Made by a program: the position numbers and the translations under genes. A DNA stretch of 16,277 nt from JACPYG01 sp964356545 (GTDB taxonomy: Bacteria > Patescibacteriota > Minisyncoccia > Minisyncoccales > Staskawiczbacteraceae). The stretch is from assembly GCA_964356545.1 (NCBI GenBank), contig CAYHHX010000012.1, positions 1-16,277 of the forward strand, read 5' to 3'. Positions 13,604-16,277 of this stretch are shown here, piece after piece (within the stretch, counting starts at the first letter, position 1; each line of letters opens with the position of its first letter). A model generated the notes under the pieces. That model was not told the DNA's origin. It ran no database searches and saw only the letters and a list, made by a program, of their open reading frames with translations.

Positions 13604-14020
13604 ATGAACAAAAATAATTATAAAAAAGGTTTTACATTGATTGAATTATTGGTAGTTATTACTATTATTGTCGTTATAGCCTCTGTTTTATTAGTAAATT
13701 TAGCCAATACAAGAACACAGGTTAAAGATTCAAAAATAAAATTTGAAATGAATCAGATTAGAACAGCCTTGGAAGCTTTCTCTCCTGGTGTTACCTATGT
13801 TAATGGCTGTAATGCTGGTACCGAGTGTTTCAAATTAAAAGCTGAAGTTGTAAATAATGGAGGCACTGGCCTTAGGCAACAACTTTCACTTAGTAGTTTT
13901 TGCATACAATATACTTTAAACCAAAGTTCCACTACTTATTGGTGTGTAGATTCTGCTGGTTATGCGGGTCCACCCACCGCGCAGACTACATGTGCGGCAG
14001 CAAATATAAAGTGTAAATAA
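13604..14020 (+). CDS. Type IV prepilin 4
   Basis: This 138-residue prepilin has the leader MNKNNYKKG, cleaved after G9, then FTLIELLVVITIIVVIASVLLVNLANTRTQVKDS. It aligns along its length with pilins 2 and 3, including FKLKAEVVNNGGTG, the CIQYTLN strand and YWCVDSAGYAG. It has six cysteines: the four shared with pilins 2 and 3 plus a pair in NGCNAGTECF after the helix. That suggests an extra disulfide. It is the most divergent of the three. No terminator follows, so its transcript may run on into pilD 30 bases later. Confidence 0.92.
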   Translation: MNKNNYKKGFTLIELLVVITIIVVIASVLLVNLANTRTQVKDSKIKFEMNQIRTALEAFSPGVTYVNGCNAGTECFKLKAEVVNNGGTGLRQQLSLSSFCIQYTLNQSSTTYWCVDSAGYAGPPTAQTTCAAANIKCK

Positions 14021-14050
14021 CACTTATATATTAATAGAATAAGTAATTCT

Positions 14051-14824
14051 ATGTTTTTAATTTCTAATTTTTTTATATTTTTATTTGGATTGGCCATAGG
14101 TTCTTTTTTAAACTGCGTTATTTATCGCATAGAAAATAATAAAAGTTTTTTAAAGGGCAGGTCTTATTGCCCATTGTGCCGACACACTTTAAATTGGCAG
14201 GATTTAATTCCTGTTTTTAGTTTTTTATTTTTTAAAGGAAAGTGTAGGTACTGCCATAAAAAAATATCAATTCAGTATCCGTTAGTGGAACTGATGACAG
14301 GTTTAATTTTTTTGCTAATCTTTTATTTTAATAATTCAGTTTTTAATTTTTTCAATCTTGCCTTTTTGTTTTATATTACGTGTGTATTAATAATAATTTT
14401 TGTCTATGACTTAAAGCACTATATTATTCCAGACAAAGTTTTATTTCCGGCTATCGCAATAATTTTTTTATATCAGTTAATTTTTAGTTTTAGACTTTTG
14501 AATTTTAACCCTTTATGGTCTGGCTTAGCGGCTTTTGCCTTTTTCTTATCTATTTTTCTTGTATCTTCGGGGCGTTGGATGGGTTTTGGAGATGTAAAAT
14601 TAGCGTTTTTTATGGGTTTATTTTTGGGTTATCCTAATATTTTGGTTGCTCTATTTTTAGCATTCTTTTTAGGTGCTATAATAGGAGTAGGATTAATTGT
14701 TTTTAAAAGTAAGAACTTAAAAAGCGAAGTGCCATTTGGCCCATTTTTAATTACAGGAACATTTTTATCTCTTTTATGGGGAAACGAGATAATACGGTGG
14801 TATACAAACTTATTTGCAATGTGA
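14051..14824 (+). CDS. pilD: Prepilin peptidase / N-methyltransferase PilD
   Basis: PilD cuts class III leaders after the Gly and methylates the new N terminus of all the pilins here. It is 257 residues with about eight membrane helices. The N-terminal GSFLNCVIYRI (17-27) opens the methyltransferase domain, whose zinc cysteines C40, C43, C65 and C68 (CPLCRH, CRYCHK) are all present. The aspartic protease sites are D120 (YDLKHYIIPD) and D181 in the GFGDVKLA motif, so both activities look intact. It ends in TGA, which supports the standard code. There is no clear ribosome site at ATG 14051. Its position between the major pilins and the pseudopilins fits its shared substrates. Confidence 0.96.
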   Translation: MFLISNFFIFLFGLAIGSFLNCVIYRIENNKSFLKGRSYCPLCRHTLNWQDLIPVFSFLFFKGKCRYCHKKISIQYPLVELMTGLIFLLIFYFNNSVFNFFNLAFLFYITCVLIIIFVYDLKHYIIPDKVLFPAIAIIFLYQLIFSFRLLNFNPLWSGLAAFAFFLSIFLVSSGRWMGFGDVKLAFFMGLFLGYPNILVALFLAFFLGAIIGVGLIVFKSKNLKSEVPFGPFLITGTFLSLLWGNEIIRWYTNLFAM

Positions 14825-14830
14825 AATAAC

Positions 14831-14904
14831 GCGAAAATAAGGATATTTTTCAACGTCCGCCAAACCCACGGCCAGCCCGAATTGAAAAATATCCTTATTT
14901 CCGC
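14831..14904. repeat. Long inverted repeat with a C-rich loop
   Basis: AAATAAGGATATTTTTCAA (14835-14853) and TTGAAAAATATCCTTATTT (14882-14900) are perfect reverse complements of 19 bp. After one mismatch, GCG (14831-14833) and CGC (14902-14904) extend the stem. The 28-base loop (14854-14881) is very rich in C and GC-rich overall, against A/T-rich surroundings. There is no T-run on either strand, so it does not look like an ordinary terminator. It sits six bases after the pilD stop. It could be a mobile palindromic element (MITE- or REP-like) or an mRNA processing structure. Confidence 0.9.
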
Positions 14905-14918
14905 TTAAAATTAGAACA

Positions 14919-15524
14919 TTGATCAAAAATTTGAAATTTAAAATAAAAAATTCAGCAAGGGGCATTACTATGGTTGAAATTTTGGTAGTGATTTTTATTA
15001 TTACTCTTTTTTCAAGTATTTTGGTGGCTGGTTTTCCAAAGATTGTTCGTCAATTTGCTCTTACTAGAGCTGTTTATAAAATGAGTCAAGATTTAAGAAG
15101 AGCTCAAGATATGGGCTTTTCTGGGCAAAGAATAAAGGGCATTAATGTAAAGGGATACGGAGTTTATGTAAATTTGGATAATCCTAATTTGGGCAATAAA
15201 AAATATGTAATATATGCCGACATGAATGATGACCAGCAATACGACGTATCGGGTGCAATTTGCAAACAGCAATTACCTAATCAAGATTGCGTTATAGAAG
15301 AAGTAAATCTTAGCCAAACTGAGCCAGGGGTTGTTATAGATAGAATTGAAAACACAAATAATAATTCAGTAGATGTTAATTTTAAACCCCCAAGCCCCAC
15401 GATAACAATAACAAGTTTATTACCAGGTATTAATAGAGTACAGATTATTTTTGCATTAGAGTCTGATTTACTAAAAACTAAGATAGTTTCAGTAAATACG
15501 GCTGGTTTAATAGAAATAAAATAA
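14919..15524 (+). CDS. Minor pseudopilin, FimT/GspH-like
   Basis: This 201-residue protein has a class III signal MIKNLKFKIKNSARG, cleavage after G15, then ITMVEILVVIFIITLFSSILVAGF. Ile replaces the usual Phe at mature position 1, and the Glu at position 5 is kept. After the helix, FALTRAVYKMSQDLRRAQDMGFSG is the typical FimT/GspH continuation, followed by a beta-rich domain (GYGVYV, KKYVIYADMNDDQQYD, NRVQIIF). The start is uncertain: TTG 14919 fits best, TTG 14931 is possible, and there is no upstream ATG. Such minor pilins prime assembly at the tip, and FimT-type ones can bind DNA. No promoter is obvious. Its stop overlaps the next start. Confidence 0.85.
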   Translation: MIKNLKFKIKNSARGITMVEILVVIFIITLFSSILVAGFPKIVRQFALTRAVYKMSQDLRRAQDMGFSGQRIKGINVKGYGVYVNLDNPNLGNKKYVIYADMNDDQQYDVSGAICKQQLPNQDCVIEEVNLSQTEPGVVIDRIENTNNNSVDVNFKPPSPTITITSLLPGINRVQIIFALESDLLKTKIVSVNTAGLIEIK

Positions 15525-16057
15525 TGCTGCATAATATAAAAAATCGGGGATTCACATTAATCGAATTGGTATTCGCTATTTTTATTTTAGCTGTTGTTAT
15601 TATTGGCGTTTATAATTCTTTTTCAACAGTTGTTATTTTAACTACTGGCTATTCTTCGCGCTTTACAGCATCTTATCTTGCAGAAGAAGGAATAGAAATA
15701 ATAAGAAATATGAGAGACAATAATTGGTTGAATGGCCGTAGTTGGGCAACAGGGCTCTCAGATACAAATACAAATTGTTTAAATGGCTGTGAGGCAGATT
15801 ATAAAACTGGAACTTTACCATCTTTAATTTTAATTCCATGGACATCTAATGGTAATTATTTAAACATACAAGAAAATGGTTTTTATAGTTATAGTAATAC
15901 AGGTATTTTTTCTCCAACAAAATTTAAAAGGAGAATTATAATTACACCTGATATTTTTAATTCAAATGTTTTAAAAGTTTCTGTTTTGGTGATTTGGCAA
16001 GAGAAAGATGAGGTTTTTGATATGAAAGCAGAAGAATACTTATATAATTGGAATTAA
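15524..16057 (+). CDS. Minor pseudopilin, PilV/GspI-like
   Basis: This 177-residue protein has leader MLHNIKNRG, cleavage after G9, and FTLIELVFAIFILAVVIIGVYNSF with Glu at mature position 5. The helix continues SRFTASYLAEEGIEIIRNMRDNNWLNG, where A-x-x-L-A-E-E-G-I-E is the PilV/GspI hallmark. A CLNGC pair (TNCLNGCEADY) and a beta-rich end (FKRRIIITPD, VLKVSVLVIWQEK) follow. The ATG overlaps the previous stop by one base (TAATG), so translation is coupled and the two were likely kept as a pair for a tip complex. Confidence 0.88.
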   Translation: MLHNIKNRGFTLIELVFAIFILAVVIIGVYNSFSTVVILTTGYSSRFTASYLAEEGIEIIRNMRDNNWLNGRSWATGLSDTNTNCLNGCEADYKTGTLPSLILIPWTSNGNYLNIQENGFYSYSNTGIFSPTKFKRRIIITPDIFNSNVLKVSVLVIWQEKDEVFDMKAEEYLYNWN

Positions 16058-16081
16058 TAATTAAATTTTCAAAAAAGAGGT

Positions 16082-16109
16082 TTGCCCAATATTGCTTTTA
16101 CGCTATAAT
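16082..16109 (+). promoter_or_regulatory. Promoter for the last pseudopilin
   Basis: TTGCCC (16082-16087), a 16-base spacer and a perfect TATAAT (16104-16109). The ATG at 16115 is only five bases beyond the -10, where transcription itself should begin, so the mRNA is predicted to be leaderless. Confidence 0.75.
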
Positions 16110-16114
16110 TATTT

Positions 16115-16277
16115 ATGATTTTTAAATCTAAAAACAAGCAAAAAAACAGTTTTCAATTATCTGGTAAAAGGAGTGCCGGGTTTACTTTAATTGAACTACT
16201 TGTAGTTATGACTGTGCTTTTGTTTGTTGTGGGCACTGCGGTTGTTATTTTTATTTCTATTGTGCAACATCAAAGAA
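16115..16277 (+). CDS. Pseudopilin, 5' part only (window edge)
   Basis: The frame opened by ATG 16115 is still open at the window end, giving 54 codons. It has a long basic leader of 22 residues (MIFKSKNKQKNSFQLSGKRSAG), then FTLIELLVVMTVLLFVVGTAVVIFISIVQHQR with Glu at mature position 5. It is thus a third minor pilin after the FimT- and PilV-like ones. By gene order it would be the PilW/GspJ-type member, but the visible part is only the shared signal and helix, so its class cannot be decided. It is separated from the previous gene by 57 bases and has its own promoter. Confidence 0.85.
   Translation, partial: MIFKSKNKQKNSFQLSGKRSAGFTLIELLVVMTVLLFVVGTAVVIFISIVQHQR

Noticed and set aside
1..16277. 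CRISPR array or TGA recoding (as in Gracilibacteria)
   Set aside because: There is no set of regularly spaced repeats with spacers. TGA does not occur within the conserved genes and ends pilD, so the standard code applies.

Overview
The window looks like a piece of a Patescibacteria (Candidate Phyla Radiation, Parcubacteria-like) chromosome. The evidence is low GC with very AT-rich coding DNA, few Shine-Dalgarno sites, short intergenic gaps, and a monoderm-style type IV pilus (T4P) locus: PilM, PilN, PilO, PilB, PilT, PilC and PilD are present, but no PilQ secretin or recognisable PilP is. The pilins also look like those of that group (my recollection, not a search). The standard code is used: TGA serves as a stop (prepilin peptidase gene) and Trp is TGG.

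Left third (1-4016), mixed accessory genes. The 3' part of a type I restriction specificity subunit (hsdS) is followed by a compact, heavily base-paired region (965-1149) that has its own promoter and an intrinsic terminator and is probably an unclassified small RNA or a riboswitch. Next come a sodium:solute symporter of the DUR3-like branch, a bidirectional terminator, and a convergent, GC-rich hypothetical gene with a textbook promoter, probably transferred. Then follow tRNA-Ser(UGA) and a small cysteine-rich protein with its own terminator.

Right two thirds (4017-16277), natural transformation and T4P. comF points left and carries an in-frame 31-bp palindrome. Divergent from it, pilM-pilN-pilO-(repeat membrane protein)-pilB-pilT-pilC run right as one tight cluster. 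PilM/N/O form the inner assembly platform, PilC is the membrane platform, PilB drives extension and PilT drives retraction. Four prepilins follow. The last three each have a near-identical promoter module, and terminators separate 2 from 3 and 3 from 4. Then come the prepilin peptidase (pilD) that would process them all, a long inverted repeat with a C-rich loop, and three minor pseudopilin genes (FimT/GspH-like, PilV/GspI-like, and one cut by the window edge). With ComF present, DNA uptake is a plausible job for this pilus, by inference.

Most notable signals: the structured RNA at 965-1149; the palindrome inside comF; three exact 22-residue repeats in the protein at the pilP position; the repeated pilin promoter module that includes a DnaA-box-like word; and the 19-bp perfect inverted repeat downstream of pilD.
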